Shown piece after piece: positions 55,330 through 64,000 of a DNA stretch of 64,000 bases. Both the position numbers and the translations under genes were made by a program. Each line of letters begins with the position of its first letter. Position 1 is the first letter of the stretch. Source of the stretch: Ectobacillus sp. JY-23 (GTDB lineage Bacteria; Bacillota; Bacilli; Bacillales; Bacillaceae_G). The notes under the pieces were generated by a model. The model made no database searches. It saw only the letters and a program-made list of their open reading frames with translations, and was not told where the DNA came from. The DNA is taken from positions 1,860,001 to 1,924,000 of the forward strand of contig NZ_CP095462.1 of the NCBI RefSeq assembly GCF_023022965.1, read 5' to 3'.

Positions 55330-56529
55330 TTATAGACCAGCTTGCTCTTTCAAAGTAGCAGCTTTATCAGTACGCTCCCAAGTCAAATCAAGGTCGTTGC
55401 GGCCAAAGTGACCGTAAGCAGCCGTTTTCTTGTAGATCGGGCGGCGAAGGTCTAGCATTTTAATGATGCCTGCAGGACGAAGATCGAAGTTTTTACGTAC
55501 TAGTTCAACCAATACATCTTCAGATACAGCGCCTGTTCCGAATGTGTCAACAGCGATAGATACTGGCTGTGCTACACCGATTGCGTATGCAAGTTGTACT
55601 TCCGCTTTGTCAGCAAGACCAGCAGCTACGATGTTTTTCGCAACGTAACGCGCTGCATATGCCGCAGAGCGGTCAACCTTTGTAGGATCTTTACCAGAGA
55701 ATGCACCGCCGCCGTGACGAGCGTAACCACCGTACGTATCAACAATGATCTTACGTCCAGTCAAACCAGCATCACCTTGTGGTCCGCCGATTACGAAACG
55801 ACCTGTTGGGTTGATGAAGTATTTTGTGTTTTCATCAATCAATTCAGCAGGAACGATTGGATTGATTACATGCTCTTTCAAGTCGCGCTCGATTTGCTCG
55901 TGCGTCACTTCTGGTGCATGTTGTGTAGAGATAACGATTGTGTCGATGCGTACAGGTTGATTGTTCTCATCGTACTCAACTGTTACTTGCGTTTTTCCGT
56001 CTGGACGCAAGTACTCTAATGTATCGTTTTTGCGTACTTCTGCCAAGCGGCGAGATAATTTATGCGCAAGAGAGATTGGAAGAGGCATTAACTCTTCTGT
56101 TTCGTTACATGCATAACCGAACATTAAGCCTTGGTCACCAGCACCAATTGCTTCAATTTCAGCATCCGTCATAGAACCTTCGCGTGCTTCCAATGCTTGG
56201 TCAACACCCATAGCGATGTCCGCAGATTGCTCGTCAATAGATGTTAATACAGCACAAGTCTCTGCATCAAATCCGTATTTCGCACGTGTATAGCCGATTT
56301 CACGAACTGTTTCACGAACGATTTTTGGGATATCTACATACGTAGAAGTTGTAATCTCTCCCGCTACTAATACCAAACCTGTTGTTACTGTTGTTTCACA
56401 AGCTACACGTGCATTTGGATCGTTTTCCAAAATCGCATCTAGGATGGAATCGGAAATCTGATCAGAAATCTTATCTGGATGTCCTTCAGTTACGGACTCA
56501 GACGTAAATAAACGACGCTTCGTTGTCAT
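55330..56529 (-). CDS. metK: S-adenosylmethionine synthase
   Basis: Makes SAM from methionine and ATP. The protein has 399 residues, the standard length. Motifs: [14 protein letters not shown] (N-terminal ATP site), [12 protein letters not shown] and [19 protein letters not shown] (P-loop-like). GGGAGGTTTACCA precedes the ATG. Preceded by a SAM-I riboswitch; single gene with its own terminator. SAM made here also feeds the SAM-dependent enzymes in this window. Confidence 0.98.
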   Translation of the reverse strand: MTTKRRLFTSESVTEGHPDKISDQISDSILDAILENDPNARVACETTVTTGLVLVAGEITTSTYVDIPKIVRETVREIGYTRAKYGFDAETCAVLTSIDEQSADIAMGVDQALEAREGSMTDAEIEAIGAGDQGLMFGYACNETEELMPLPISLAHKLSRRLAEVRKNDTLEYLRPDGKTQVTVEYDENNQPVRIDTIVISTQHAPEVTHEQIERDLKEHVINPIVPAELIDENTKYFINPTGRFVIGGPQGDAGLTGRKIIVDTYGGYARHGGGAFSGKDPTKVDRSAAYAARYVAKNIVAAGLADKAEVQLAYAIGVAQPVSIAVDTFGTGAVSEDVLVELVRKNFDLRPAGIIKMLDLRRPIYKKTAAYGHFGRNDLDLTWERTDKAATLKEQAGL

Positions 56530-56611
56530 TGGTAAACCTCCCTGTTCATTTATGTACGGAACTCATCTCTCTAGATGTCATACGACATTTTTAAAATTCC
56601 CAATATGTCAA

Positions 56612-56780
56612 AATAAAAAACCTTCCCTTTTGAGGAAAGGTTGAATTTGCTCTTAATTGCCTTTCACTCTTATCGTTCAAGGCTTGAGCGCCTTGCACAG
56701 GTTGAGCACCTTTCACGTATGTGAGGTTGCTGGGCTTCATAGGGCCTGTCCCTCCGCCAGCTCGGGATAAGAGAGTATCC
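56612..56780 (-). ncRNA. SAM-I (S-box) riboswitch of metK
   Basis: On the minus strand: CTCTTATCCCGAG, GGCGGAGGGACAGGCCC and TGAAGCCCAGCAACC, the S-box signature. P1 pairs 56766-56773 with 56667-56674 (CTCTTATC / GATAAGAG). A terminator with T-run follows at 56612-56642. High SAM is expected to stop transcription of metK. Confidence 0.97.
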
Positions 56781-56791
56781 GTCCAACAGAT

Positions 56792-56820
56792 ATACTATCG
56801 AAATACTATGGTTTTGTCAA
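56792..56820 (-). promoter_or_regulatory. SigA-type promoter of metK
   Basis: TTGACA (56815-56820) and TAGTAT (56792-56797) on the minus strand, 17-bp spacer, 12 nt before the S-box. The rest of 56530-57071 holds the S-box and the pckA promoter region. Confidence 0.78.
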
Positions 56821-57008
56821 CGTATAATCCTTGGCACACATGCTGTTTTTTTACTTTCTTTAAATGTTACAACTTTCTTTCCTTATCATGTATAATCACT
56901 ATAGTAGTGCCTACCTGTACAAATAACGTAAACATAAAAAAAAAGAAAGCCTATTCATTACAAATACACAAACAATTCATAACAATTAGTATACATTATT
57001 TATATGAA

Positions 57009-57019
57009 TGTGTTATACT
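57009..57019 (+). promoter_or_regulatory. CcpN-type operator in the pckA promoter
   Basis: TGTGTTATACT matches the CcpN consensus TRTGHYATAYW at every position and contains the presumed -10 (TATACT, 57014-57019). In B. subtilis CcpN represses pckA and gapB on glycolytic carbon. Confidence 0.65.
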
Positions 57020-57071
57020 CTTATTGGGTATATGAGAAATTTTCATAAAATAAACAAAGGATGGTATGTAT

Positions 57072-58658
57072 ATGAGTACTGTGAATGTCCAAATCGAATT
57101 AGATGAGCTATTGAACGGAAGCAATGCACACGTGCAATTAAGCGTTCCACAGCTGGTTGAGAGAGTGCTGATGCGCGGCGAAGGCACGCTGACCTCGACA
57201 GGAGCAGTTTCTGTTTCAACGGGTAAATATACAGGACGTTCCCCTAAAGATAAATTTATTGTAAAAGAAGCGTCGGTTGCAGATAAAATTGATTGGGGTT
57301 CTGTCAATCGCCCAATTTCTGAAGAACATTTTAATCATTTATATACAAAAGTGTTAGAGCATTTAAAAGAAAAAGAAGAGCTTTTTGTATTCAAGGGATT
57401 TGCAGGAGCTGATCATAGCTATCGCCTACCGCTTCAAGTTGTGAACGAATATGCATGGCACAATCTATTTGCGCATCAGTTGTTCATTCGTCCAACGCAA
57501 ACAGATCTTGCTAATCATGAGGCACAGTTTACAATCGTATCGGCTCCAACATTTAAAGCGGACCCAGCGATAGATGGCACAAACTCCGAAACATTTATCA
57601 TTATTTCTTTTGAAAAACGCATTGTCCTCATTGGTGGTACAGAGTATGCCGGTGAAATGAAAAAATCTATTTTCTCTATTATGAACTTCTTGCTACCAGA
57701 ACAAGACATTCTATCCATGCATTGCTCTGCAAATGTGGGAGAAGAAGGTGATGTAGCTTTATTCTTCGGGTTGTCTGGTACAGGCAAAACAACATTGTCT
57801 GCAGACCCAACCCGCAAATTAATTGGTGATGACGAGCACGGCTGGTCTGAAAATGGGGTATTTAATATTGAGGGTGGCTGCTATGCAAAATGCGTAAGTC
57901 TTTCTCGTGAGAAAGAGCCGCAAATCTTTGACGCAATTACATTTGGTGCCGTTTTAGAAAATGTTGTAGTAAACGAGAATACAAGAATTGCAGACTATAA
58001 CGATGTCTCTTTAACAGAAAATACACGGGCTGCTTATCCGATGGAAGCGATTGATAACATTATTCTTCCAAGTGTTGCTGGTCATCCCAATACGATTATC
58101 TTTTTAACAGCCGATGCATTCGGTGTGTTACCTCCAATCAGCAAGCTATCAAAAGAGCAAGCGATGTACCATTTCTTAAGCGGCTACACAAGTAAGCTAG
58201 CTGGTACAGAGCGCGGCATTACATCACCGCAAGCAACATTCTCTACATGCTTCGGATCGCCGTTCCTGCCTCTACAGGCATCTCGCTATGCAGAAATGCT
58301 GGGTGAAAAAATTGATAAGCACAATGCACAGGTATTCCTTGTTAATACCGGCTGGACTGGGGGCGAATATGGCGTTGGAAAACGTATGAACCTCGCCTAT
58401 ACACGTGCAATGGTGCAGGCTGCCTTAAACGGCGAATTAAAACTTACAGAAACAGTGAAAGACGATATTTTTGGCCTGGAAATCCCACTTCATGTGCCTG
58501 GTGTTCCTGATGAAGTGCTAACACCAATAAAAACATGGACAGATCAAGATGCTTACAAAGCAAAAGCATTGGAGCTCGCAAATCAATTCAAAGAAAACTT
58601 CAAGAAATTTGATGGTATCGCGGACAGCATTATCAAATATGGCGGGCCAATTGCTTAA
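57072..58658 (+). CDS. pckA: Phosphoenolpyruvate carboxykinase (ATP)
   Basis: Converts oxaloacetate and ATP to PEP and CO2, the first step of gluconeogenesis. The 528-residue protein starts MSTVNVQIE after AAAGGATGG. ATP loop [14 protein letters not shown] at about residues 234-247, [13 protein letters not shown] near the N-terminus, [16 protein letters not shown] (metal/substrate Lys) and [10 protein letters not shown]. Ends at a strong terminator. Confidence 0.98.
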   Translation: MSTVNVQIELDELLNGSNAHVQLSVPQLVERVLMRGEGTLTSTGAVSVSTGKYTGRSPKDKFIVKEASVADKIDWGSVNRPISEEHFNHLYTKVLEHLKEKEELFVFKGFAGADHSYRLPLQVVNEYAWHNLFAHQLFIRPTQTDLANHEAQFTIVSAPTFKADPAIDGTNSETFIIISFEKRIVLIGGTEYAGEMKKSIFSIMNFLLPEQDILSMHCSANVGEEGDVALFFGLSGTGKTTLSADPTRKLIGDDEHGWSENGVFNIEGGCYAKCVSLSREKEPQIFDAITFGAVLENVVVNENTRIADYNDVSLTENTRAAYPMEAIDNIILPSVAGHPNTIIFLTADAFGVLPPISKLSKEQAMYHFLSGYTSKLAGTERGITSPQATFSTCFGSPFLPLQASRYAEMLGEKIDKHNAQVFLVNTGWTGGEYGVGKRMNLAYTRAMVQAALNGELKLTETVKDDIFGLEIPLHVPGVPDEVLTPIKTWTDQDAYKAKALELANQFKENFKKFDGIADSIIKYGGPIA

Positions 58659-58666
58659 AAAAGCAC

Positions 58667-58702
58667 CAAAAAACCTTGTACCAATCAGTACAAGGTTTTT
58701 TT
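58667..58702. terminator. Bidirectional terminator (pckA / sinI-like gene)
   Basis: AAAACCTTGTAC / GTACAAGGTTTT arms, 6-nt loop, T-runs on both strands. Confidence 0.9.
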
Positions 58703-58772
58703 TGGGATTAAAAAGGCAGTCATATCGACCGCCAATCTTATCGGATATCCAGTTTTATTTGCGCTTTCATTT

Positions 58773-58910
58773 CTACATAGAGACGTTACTTAAAAACTTT
58801 CGAACTTCTTCCGCTGAAATTCCCATATCAATAGCCTCTATCATCAAATCCAGCCATTCCTGATCTAAATTGTTTTCTTGATGTACCGCAGTTGGTTGTG
58901 CCTGTTTCAT
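58773..58910 (-). CDS. Orphan SinI-family antirepressor
   Basis: A 45-residue protein, MKQAQPTAVHQENN then LDQEWLDLMIEAIDMGIS and AEEVRKFLSNVSM. The middle matches the SinI dimerisation helix-turn-helix hook (B. subtilis SinI: LDQEWVELMVEAKEANIS-PEEIRKYL). SinI binds and disarms SinR, turning on matrix genes and turning off motility. No sinR is next to it, so it is an orphan like B. subtilis SlrA. RBS ACGGAGGTAGCTAACT, 9-nt spacing. A c-di-GMP-I aptamer lies directly upstream. Too short for most gene callers. Confidence 0.9.
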   Translation of the reverse strand: MKQAQPTAVHQENNLDQEWLDLMIEAIDMGISAEEVRKFLSNVSM

Positions 58911-58924
58911 AGTTAGCTACCTCC

Positions 58925-59010
58925 GTTAGCGGCAGCCCAGCCATCATAGTATTTCTACCTTAGACCCGTGACTTTGCGTCCTTGCTTTTCAACAAGTTTG
59001 CCTTTCACAA
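58925..59010 (-). ncRNA. Cyclic-di-GMP-I (GEMM-I) riboswitch
   Basis: On the minus strand: AAAGGCAAACTTG, a GAAA-bearing P1b loop (TTGTTGAAAAGCAAG), GGACGCAAAGTCACGGG, TCTAAGG and TATGATGGCTGGGCTGCCG. These are the conserved blocks of the GEMM-I aptamer: the CAAAC joint, ACGCAAAG core, the tetraloop receptor CUAAG/UAUG and the GCUGCC closing part. The aptamer ends at 58930, six nt before the GGAGG of the SinI-like gene; no terminator hairpin fits between, so translational control is expected. Whether ligand turns it on or off cannot be read. Confidence 0.93.
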
Positions 59011-59202
59011 TTTCCGATTTTTATTTTATAAAATAATCCCATAAATAGATTACCATATTTCTAGTCTCTTAGGTATATACATAAAAATAAATATTCCGAC
59101 ATTTTTCTACAATTCAGCGCATTTGATTTCCCTAATCTAGGCATTCACACTATATAGGATTATCACATATAGTATACCAAATTATCGTGGGAGGTGGGAG
59201 CC

Positions 59203-60195
59203 TTGCGTAAAAGTCTTATTTTACTAACTATTTTTTTAATTACATTTTTCTCTTTTACAGGTTGTACACAAACAGAAAAATTGGAGAAAGTGCGCGTTGG
59301 TGAAGTAACACATTCGTTATTCTATGCCCCGCTATATGTGGCCATTGGAAAAGGTTACTTTAAAGAAGCTGGTTTAGATGTTGATTTACAAACAACTGCC
59401 GGCGGTGACAAAACAATGACAGCTCTATTGTCAAACGGGATTGATATCGCATTGGTTGGTTCTGAGACAACAATTTACGTACACAGTCAAGGTGCCAAAG
59501 ACCCTGTTATCAACTTTGCACAGCTTACGCAAACAGACGGTACATTCCTAGTATCTCGTAAAAAGGTTGATTCTTTCAGCTGGCGCGACCTTGAGGGTAC
59601 TACATTTTTAGGGCAGCGTAAAGGCGGTATGCCGCAGATGGCAGGCGAGTTTGTATTAAAAAAACATGGCATTGATCCGCAAAAGGATTTAAATTTGATT
59701 CAAAGCATTGAATTTGCTAATATCGCTAATGCCTTCGCATCCGGCACAGGTGATTACGTACAGCTATTCGAACCAACTGCCAGCATCTTTGAGAAAGAAG
59801 GCAAAGGACACATTGTTGCTTCCTTCGGTGCTGAACTAGGTAAAGTACCGTACACAACGTTTATGGCAAAACAAAGCTTCTTAAAGAACGACGCAAAAAC
59901 AGCGGAAGCTTTTACAAAAGCGATTTATAAAGCACAGCAGTGGGTTGACACCCACTCTCCGGCAGAGATTGCTGAAGTCACTGCCCCGTTCTTTAAGGAT
60001 ACACCATCCGATATTATGGTAAAGGTTATTGAGCGCTATAAAAATCAAAACTCCTATGCGACAAACCCGATTTTAGATGAAGAAGAGTGGAATAACTTGC
60101 AAAGCATTATGAAGGAAGCTGGGGAGTTGCCAAAGCAAGTGCCGCATGCTGAGCTGGTCAACACAAAAATTGCTGAAAAAGCGATTGGACAATAA
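59203..60195 (+). CDS. ytlA: ABC transporter substrate-binding lipoprotein YtlA
   Basis: A 330-residue lipoprotein: signal helix then lipobox FTGC (Cys about residue 23), and an NMT1/SsuA-type binding fold (LFYAPLYVAIGKGYFKEAGL). This group carries thiamine precursors, sulfonates, nitrate or similar small ions; the ligand is not known for YtlA. Start is TTG at 59203, with GGAGG at a spacing of 8. First gene of the ytlACD operon, divergent from the sinI-like gene; the riboswitch is on the opposite strand and does not precede it. Confidence 0.9.
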   Translation: MRKSLILLTIFLITFFSFTGCTQTEKLEKVRVGEVTHSLFYAPLYVAIGKGYFKEAGLDVDLQTTAGGDKTMTALLSNGIDIALVGSETTIYVHSQGAKDPVINFAQLTQTDGTFLVSRKKVDSFSWRDLEGTTFLGQRKGGMPQMAGEFVLKKHGIDPQKDLNLIQSIEFANIANAFASGTGDYVQLFEPTASIFEKEGKGHIVASFGAELGKVPYTTFMAKQSFLKNDAKTAEAFTKAIYKAQQWVDTHSPAEIAEVTAPFFKDTPSDIMVKVIERYKNQNSYATNPILDEEEWNNLQSIMKEAGELPKQVPHAELVNTKIAEKAIGQ

Positions 60196-60198
60196 GTC

Positions 60199-60966
60199 AT
60201 GGGGACAGGATTTTTAACCATTCAGGAAGTTTCTCATTGTTTTTTTTCAGCACAAGAGGCATCTCTTGTGCTCTCTGATATTAATTTGGACGTACAAGAA
60301 GGAGAATTTATTTCGTTTCTTGGGCCGAGCGGCTGCGGAAAGACTACATTGCTGTCTATCATTTCCGGTATTTTAACCCCGCTGCAAGGTAAGGTATTGC
60401 TCGCTGGTGAACCACCAAGCCGTGATATTGGCTACATGCTGCAGCAAGATTATCTGTTTCCGTGGAAAACCATTGAAGAAAATATTATGACCGGACTCCG
60501 GATCACAAACACTTATGATACCGCTAGGCGCAACAATGCACTTCATCTTTTGTCGCAGGTAGGGCTTGAGGGGACCGAATCCTTATATCCCAGACAGCTG
60601 TCCGGGGGGATGCGGCAACGTGCCGCACTTGTTCGTACGTTGGGTGCAAACCCAAAGCTTTTACTGTTAGATGAACCGTTCTCTGCGCTTGATTATCAAA
60701 CAAAGCTAAAGCTTGAGGAGCTTGTATTTTCGCTATTAAAGGAGTTTCGAAAAACGTCTGTCCTCGTCACACATGATATTGAGGAAGCAATCGCAATGAG
60801 CGATCGAATTGTACTGCTGCGAGCAAAGCCTGGGCGCATCGCTAAGGTTGTACATGTACCAGAAGAGGTCCGGCGCTTATCACCGTTTGCTGCACGTCGT
60901 CATCCCGCTTTTACTGCGTTGTTCCAATCTGTATGGAAGGAGCTGGAGCAGCTTGAGCAATCTTAA
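60199..60966 (+). CDS. ytlC: ABC transporter ATP-binding protein YtlC
   Basis: A 255-residue ATPase of the SsuB/TauB type. Walker [12 protein letters not shown] (about residues 41-51), signature [10 protein letters not shown], Walker [12 protein letters not shown] and a switch His in VTHDIEEAI. It powers uptake together with YtlA and YtlD. Only 3 nt separate it from ytlA; its RBS is weak, so coupling to ytlA is likely. Confidence 0.93.
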   Translation: MGTGFLTIQEVSHCFFSAQEASLVLSDINLDVQEGEFISFLGPSGCGKTTLLSIISGILTPLQGKVLLAGEPPSRDIGYMLQQDYLFPWKTIEENIMTGLRITNTYDTARRNNALHLLSQVGLEGTESLYPRQLSGGMRQRAALVRTLGANPKLLLLDEPFSALDYQTKLKLEELVFSLLKEFRKTSVLVTHDIEEAIAMSDRIVLLRAKPGRIAKVVHVPEEVRRLSPFAARRHPAFTALFQSVWKELEQLEQS

Positions 60967-61759
60967 CTTAGAACAATTACATCAAATTCATAAAAAACAA
61001 GAACAGCGAACGCGCCGAACTGTACGATTGCTGCAAGCGGTGATTGTAATCAGCTTCTTCGGTCTTTGGGAAGTGGCAAGCAGATGGCTTTGGATTGATC
61101 CGTTGTTATTCAGCTCTCCTTCTGCTATCTTTCGCCTCTTGTCTGAAAAAATAAGGGATGGAAGCTTGTTTCCTCATCTGTCTGTTACCGTATTTGAAAC
61201 GTTTCTTGGATTTGTGCTCGGTACCTTGCTCGGTACAATCATCGCCACCTTGCTGTGGTGGATGCCTATTCTCGCGAGAACACTTGACCCCTATCTAGTT
61301 GTACTAAACGCAATGCCAAAAGTAGCGCTCGGCCCCATCATTATCGTTATCTTTGGACCAAATATTACATCTTCTATTGCAATGGGTGTTATTATTTCTG
61401 TGATTATTACCATCTTGGTCATTTATGCCGCCTTTTTAGAAATCGATCCTAATTATCTAAAAGTCATGCAAACCTTCGGAGCAACGAAATGGCAAACCTA
61501 TAAGGAAGTTATTTTACCTGCTTCTCTTCCAGCCATTGTCTCAACATTAAAGGTAAACGTTGGGCTGGCATGGGTTGGGGTTATTTTTGGAGAGCTGCTC
61601 GTTTCCAAGCAAGGCCTTGGCTATTTGATTAGCTACGGCTTTCAAGTATTTAACTTTACTCTGGTACTAATGAGTGTGTTGCTCACTTGTATATGCGCTA
61701 CGGTGATGTACGTATTTGTCGAATGGTTTGAACGATTTGTCACACGAAAACGCGTTTAA
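60953..61759 (+). CDS. ytlD: ABC transporter permease YtlD
   Basis: A 268-residue membrane permease with about six helices and the EAA-type loop around [22 protein letters not shown] (about residues 176-197). Start at TTG 60953 ([10 protein letters not shown]) with AAGGAG upstream, overlapping ytlC by 14 nt. Forms the transmembrane channel of the YtlACD uptake system. Confidence 0.9.
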   Translation: MSNLNLEQLHQIHKKQEQRTRRTVRLLQAVIVISFFGLWEVASRWLWIDPLLFSSPSAIFRLLSEKIRDGSLFPHLSVTVFETFLGFVLGTLLGTIIATLLWWMPILARTLDPYLVVLNAMPKVALGPIIIVIFGPNITSSIAMGVIISVIITILVIYAAFLEIDPNYLKVMQTFGATKWQTYKEVILPASLPAIVSTLKVNVGLAWVGVIFGELLVSKQGLGYLISYGFQVFNFTLVLMSVLLTCICATVMYVFVEWFERFVTRKRV

Positions 61760-61813
61760 CGCATAGAGCAAGTTTAGACTATATCTGTTTTTTCCTTTCA
61801 AAAAGATACAAAT

Positions 61814-61841
61814 AAAACCAAACCGCCGTCGGTTTGGTTTT
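61814..61841. terminator. Bidirectional terminator (ytlD / ytkD)
   Basis: AAAACCAAACCG / CGGTTTGGTTTT arms with a 4-nt loop between convergent genes. Confidence 0.9.
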
Positions 61842-62316
61842 ATTTGATATCCTGCAAGCTTCGCACCTGTGCCAAGCTGTGCACGAGCACATCATCGCGC
61901 ATAATGAAGCTGAACTTGCGATTTTCTTTTATATTCTCTGGAAGCTTCTCAAGCAGCACATGCCCTTTTGTTTCATCGGGATGCGTATGCTCGTGCACAT
62001 CGCTAATTTCGGCGAAGTAAATATTTTTAATAATAATCTTATCCTTACCTGACACTTTATACTGTCCAATATATTGTAAAGAAGAAACAATGCCTCCTGT
62101 TTCCTCCTTTACTTCACGGACTGCCGCTTCCTCAGGTGTTTCCCCGTCCTCTACTTTACCTCCTGGAAATTCAAGACCACGTCGTAGATGATGAGTCAAC
62201 AGCCATTGGTTTTGATAGCGACAGATTACCCAAACATGCTTAGGTGTGCGTGAAAAAGGATGATTATCAAATGACAACTCCACCTTATTTTGATAGTAAT
62301 CTGTAAATGTGTACAT
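61840..62316 (-). CDS. ytkD: Nudix nucleoside triphosphatase YtkD
   Basis: A 158-residue Nudix hydrolase. Nudix box GGKVEDGETPEEAAVREVKEE-TG (GX5EX7REUXEEXGU) at about residues 63-85. YtkD cleans oxidised dGTP (8-oxo-dGTP) in B. subtilis. GGGAGCAGGTTC precedes the ATG at 62316; the longer frame upstream is not supported by an RBS. Confidence 0.93.
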   Translation of the reverse strand: MYTFTDYYQNKVELSFDNHPFSRTPKHVWVICRYQNQWLLTHHLRRGLEFPGGKVEDGETPEEAAVREVKEETGGIVSSLQYIGQYKVSGKDKIIIKNIYFAEISDVHEHTHPDETKGHVLLEKLPENIKENRKFSFIMRDDVLVHSLAQVRSLQDIK

Positions 62317-62383
62317 GAACCTGCTCCCAACTAACCGTTTCTTACCCCAAATTGTAGCATATTCTGCGAAGGCTTGCCTACTT

Positions 62384-62698
62384 TTACAGACCGTCAATAA
62401 TCCCCATTTGTGCAATTAACTCCCTTGCCTCACCATCACCAAGCTCATAAATCATACGATATGCTTCCTGTAGACGCGCATCATATTTATCATTCGCATG
62501 GTCATGATGATACTCTAAAAACGGAATATGCGAACGCCAAAACGAACGGATATCTTCTACATATGCGCTATCAAATAATTGACGAAGTCTAATAATTTCT
62601 TCATCTGTCGCTTGAATTTCAAAGCTGTACGTATTAGCAGTTTTACTTCTTGAAATACTGCCTTCTCCTACTGAAATGTAGTATGTTTGCTTTTCCAT
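62384..62698 (-). CDS. Conserved-type hypothetical protein
   Basis: A 104-residue protein (MEKQTYYISVGEGSISRSKTANTYSFEIQATDEEIIRLR...IDGL), with a beta-rich N-terminus and a helical C-terminus containing a His-rich EYHHDHANDKYD patch that could bind metal. Family not recognised. AAGGGGGATTTATC precedes the ATG. It is upstream of ytkD on the same strand, probably in one transcript. Confidence 0.8.
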   Translation of the reverse strand: MEKQTYYISVGEGSISRSKTANTYSFEIQATDEEIIRLRQLFDSAYVEDIRSFWRSHIPFLEYHHDHANDKYDARLQEAYRMIYELGDGEARELIAQMGIIDGL

Positions 62699-62796
62699 GA
62701 TAAATCCCCCTTAACGCATTCTTTATGTTCATTTTGCGCCGGAAGATTAGAAATATACCAAACGCTGTGATACGATGGCGGTAAAGGGGGACACAT

Positions 62797-62937
62797 ATGG
62801 CGGTTATATTAATTGTAGCTGTACTTGTTGTAGTTGTCGTTTTATTGCTTTCTGTATTTACAGTAAATAAGGGCTATTCTTACAAGCACACCGTAGATCG
62901 TGCCGAAGATAGCCCTTATCAACAACCTAAAGATTAA
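62797..62937 (+). CDS. ytzI: Small membrane protein YtzI
   Basis: A 46-residue protein with one membrane helix ([20 protein letters not shown]) and a short cytosolic or surface tail ([20 protein letters not shown]). Matches YtzI by position and layout; function unknown. AAAGGGGGACACAT lies before the ATG. Its stop overlaps the convergent luxS stop by 4 nt. Too short for most gene callers. Confidence 0.85.
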   Translation: MAVILIVAVLVVVVVLLLSVFTVNKGYSYKHTVDRAEDSPYQQPKD

Positions 62938-63407
62938 CCAAATACTTTTTCAAGCTCTGCATGGTCTTGAGACAACCAGAAGTTCATCAAGCGCTTTGCA
63001 CCTTCAAGATCATGTAGCTTTGCTTGCCCGCACTGTGTTTCATTCGCAGCTGGCACCTCTGTAATTTGTACAGCGTCTCTCATTGTATCATCTAATAGTT
63101 CAATGATCTCACGTACAGTTGGCGTACCGCTCACAACGAGATAAAAGCCTGTTTGGCAACCCATAGGGGAAATATCAATAATATCAAAATGACTGTGCTT
63201 TTCTACATATTTACGTAAATTAAACGCCAGCAAATGCTCTAACGTATGAATCACATCCGGCTTCATGGCTTGCTTGTTTGGCTGACAAAAACGGATATCA
63301 TATTTATTTACAACACCGTCGCTACCTACTTTATGAACACCGCAATGTCTTACATACGGAGCTTTTACAATATTATGATCAAGTTCAAAGCTTTCTACTG
63401 ATGGCAT
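62934..63407 (-). CDS. luxS: S-ribosylhomocysteine lyase LuxS
   Basis: A 157-residue metalloenzyme that splits S-ribosylhomocysteine to homocysteine and the AI-2 precursor DPD. Iron/zinc ligands HTLEHLL (His, His; about 53-58) and the GCQTGFYL region (Cys 84-type nucleophile), with C126-type ligand in TQCGQA. GGGAGAG sets the ATG at 63407. It works downstream of MetK in the activated methyl cycle. Single gene. Confidence 0.97.
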   Translation of the reverse strand: MPSVESFELDHNIVKAPYVRHCGVHKVGSDGVVNKYDIRFCQPNKQAMKPDVIHTLEHLLAFNLRKYVEKHSHFDIIDISPMGCQTGFYLVVSGTPTVREIIELLDDTMRDAVQITEVPAANETQCGQAKLHDLEGAKRLMNFWLSQDHAELEKVFG

Positions 63408-63570
63408 GTTCATCTCTCCCTTTGCCCTTAATAAGGGGTAATTCCGATATATTTAATATGATATACCGAACCATTCCAATAGTAAAGCATTATGTTACGT
63501 GATTTTACACACCAAATTATGTTAGGATAGAAGCACTATTACTATTCATATGTGAGCGAGGATATCATTC

Positions 63571-63801
63571 ATGAAAAAAATATTAATGCTTCTTATTATC
63601 TTTTATCAGCGCTTTCTTTCGCCGCTCAAACCACCTTCCTGCCGCTTTCATCCCACATGCTCTCATTATGGCTTAGAAGCGCTACGTGTGCACGGCGCAT
63701 GGAAGGGAACGTATTTGACGGTTATGCGCATTTTAAAATGTCACCCATTTCACCCTGGTGGCTTTGACCCTGTGCCCGAAAAGAAGAATCAGTCTTCGTA
63801 A
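63571..63801 (+). CDS. ytjA: YidD-family membrane-insertion factor YtjA
   Basis: A 76-residue YidD protein: N-terminal amphipathic or membrane segment, then the conserved [27 protein letters not shown] with two Cys, and [14 protein letters not shown]. It helps insert membrane proteins through YidC. GAGCGAGGATATCATTC precedes the ATG. Its end overlaps the convergent carbonic anhydrase stop by 13 nt. Confidence 0.95.
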   Translation: MKKILMLLIIFYQRFLSPLKPPSCRFHPTCSHYGLEALRVHGAWKGTYLTVMRILKCHPFHPGGFDPVPEKKNQSS

Positions 63802-64000
63802 CCATCCACAACTACATCTAAGCGACCCGTTTTCGGATCAATAACCAGACCATGCACCGGCAGTTCTGGTAGCATAAGCGGATGGTTACGAATAATATCA
63901 ACACTGTGCTTCACGCTTTCTTCTACGCTTGAAAAGCCACGCAAAAACTTTTCAAGATCTAGCCCAGAATACTTGAGCGTGTCCAGCTTTTCTTCAGAGA
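63789..64000 (-). CDS. ytiB: Beta-carbonic anhydrase YtiB, C-terminal part
   Basis: The gene runs off the right edge; about 70 C-terminal residues are visible, ending [39 protein letters not shown] then DGYED. This tail is typical of small beta-carbonic anhydrases (YtiB), which convert CO2 and bicarbonate. The zinc-binding Cys and His are outside the window. Convergent and overlapping with ytjA. Confidence 0.88.
   Translation of the reverse strand, partial: SEEKLDTLKYSGLDLEKFLRGFSSVEESVKHSVDIIRNHPLMLPELPVHGLVIDPKTGRLDVVVDGYED

Noticed and set aside
59010-59202. Riboswitch controlling ytlACD
   Set aside because: The GEMM-I aptamer is on the opposite strand and reads toward the sinI-like gene; no RNA motif was seen on the plus strand before ytlA.

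Overview
The window is a chromosomal segment of a low-GC, endospore-forming Bacillus-type Firmicute, probably close to the Bacillus cereus clade. Strong GGAGG ribosome-binding sites, T-box and S-box leaders, ccpA, acuABC, sftA, spore-type genes (GerPA-like, Cse60-like) and PckA/LuxS/TyrS sequences that look cereus-like support this. The gene order follows the B. subtilis 'yt' region around tyrS-acsA-acuABC-ccpA-ytxGJ-murC-sftA-...-leuS-...-metK-pckA-...-luxS. The exact species cannot be named from the sequence alone. No rRNA, tRNA, CRISPR array, prophage or intact IS transposase was seen.

Layout. 1-6.7 kb: start of an MscS channel, tyrS with a T-box leader, and the acetate module (acsA divergent from acuABC). 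6.7-9.3 kb: a chemotaxis receptor lying between two copies of a ~140-150 bp repeat. 9.3-24.7 kb: ccpA, bacilliredoxin brxC/ytxJ, ytxG, an M29 aminopeptidase, murC, nicotinate phosphoribosyltransferase, the soluble DNA translocase sftA, ytpQ, ytpP, an ITP/XTPase, an M42 peptidase, quorum-quenching ytnP, trmB and ytmP. 24.9-37 kb: pullulanase amyX with a clear CcpA site, thpR, an MFS protein, pepV, ytzE, a pseudouridine synthase, the MurJ-like flippase ytgP, a membrane diguanylate cyclase and flavoprotein ytfP. 37-38.8 kb: a small spore-protein cluster (two GerPA/PF-like proteins, a Cse60-like protein) plus rhodanese ytwF, again between two copies of the same repeat. 39-52.6 kb: leuS with a T-box, yttB, ytqAB, the sesquarterpene gene ytpB with ytpA, a gamma-carbonic-anhydrase-like protein, a PAP2/glycosyltransferase pair, and a drug efflux/PadR operon with palindromic operators. 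52.6-64 kb: VanZ-like protein, HxlR regulator divergent from a nitroreductase, metK under a SAM-I riboswitch, pckA, an orphan sinI-like gene behind a cyclic-di-GMP-I riboswitch, the ytlACD ABC transporter, ytkD, ytzI, luxS, yidD and the end of a beta-carbonic anhydrase.

Most notable: (1) a GEMM-I (c-di-GMP) aptamer whose 3' end lies only a few bases before the Shine-Dalgarno of a 45-residue SinI-family antirepressor, which directly links c-di-GMP to the SinR-type biofilm/motility switch; a diguanylate cyclase with active and inhibitory sites is encoded about 24 kb away. (2) Three intergenic arrays of ~21-bp units built on the palindrome ATCGGCCGAT. (3) Four degenerate copies of a ~140-150 bp element with inverted ends (GGCTsTGTTAAAG type) that bracket two accessory gene blocks. 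(4) PadR-type operator palindromes, a REP-like structured repeat in two places, and an 18-bp hairpin without a U-tract touching the ribosome-binding site of an MFS gene.

Regulatory logic visible here: amino-acid supply controls tyrS and leuS (T-boxes), SAM controls metK (S-box), carbon state controls amyX (cre) and pckA (CcpN-type box), and c-di-GMP is predicted to control the SinI-like protein.
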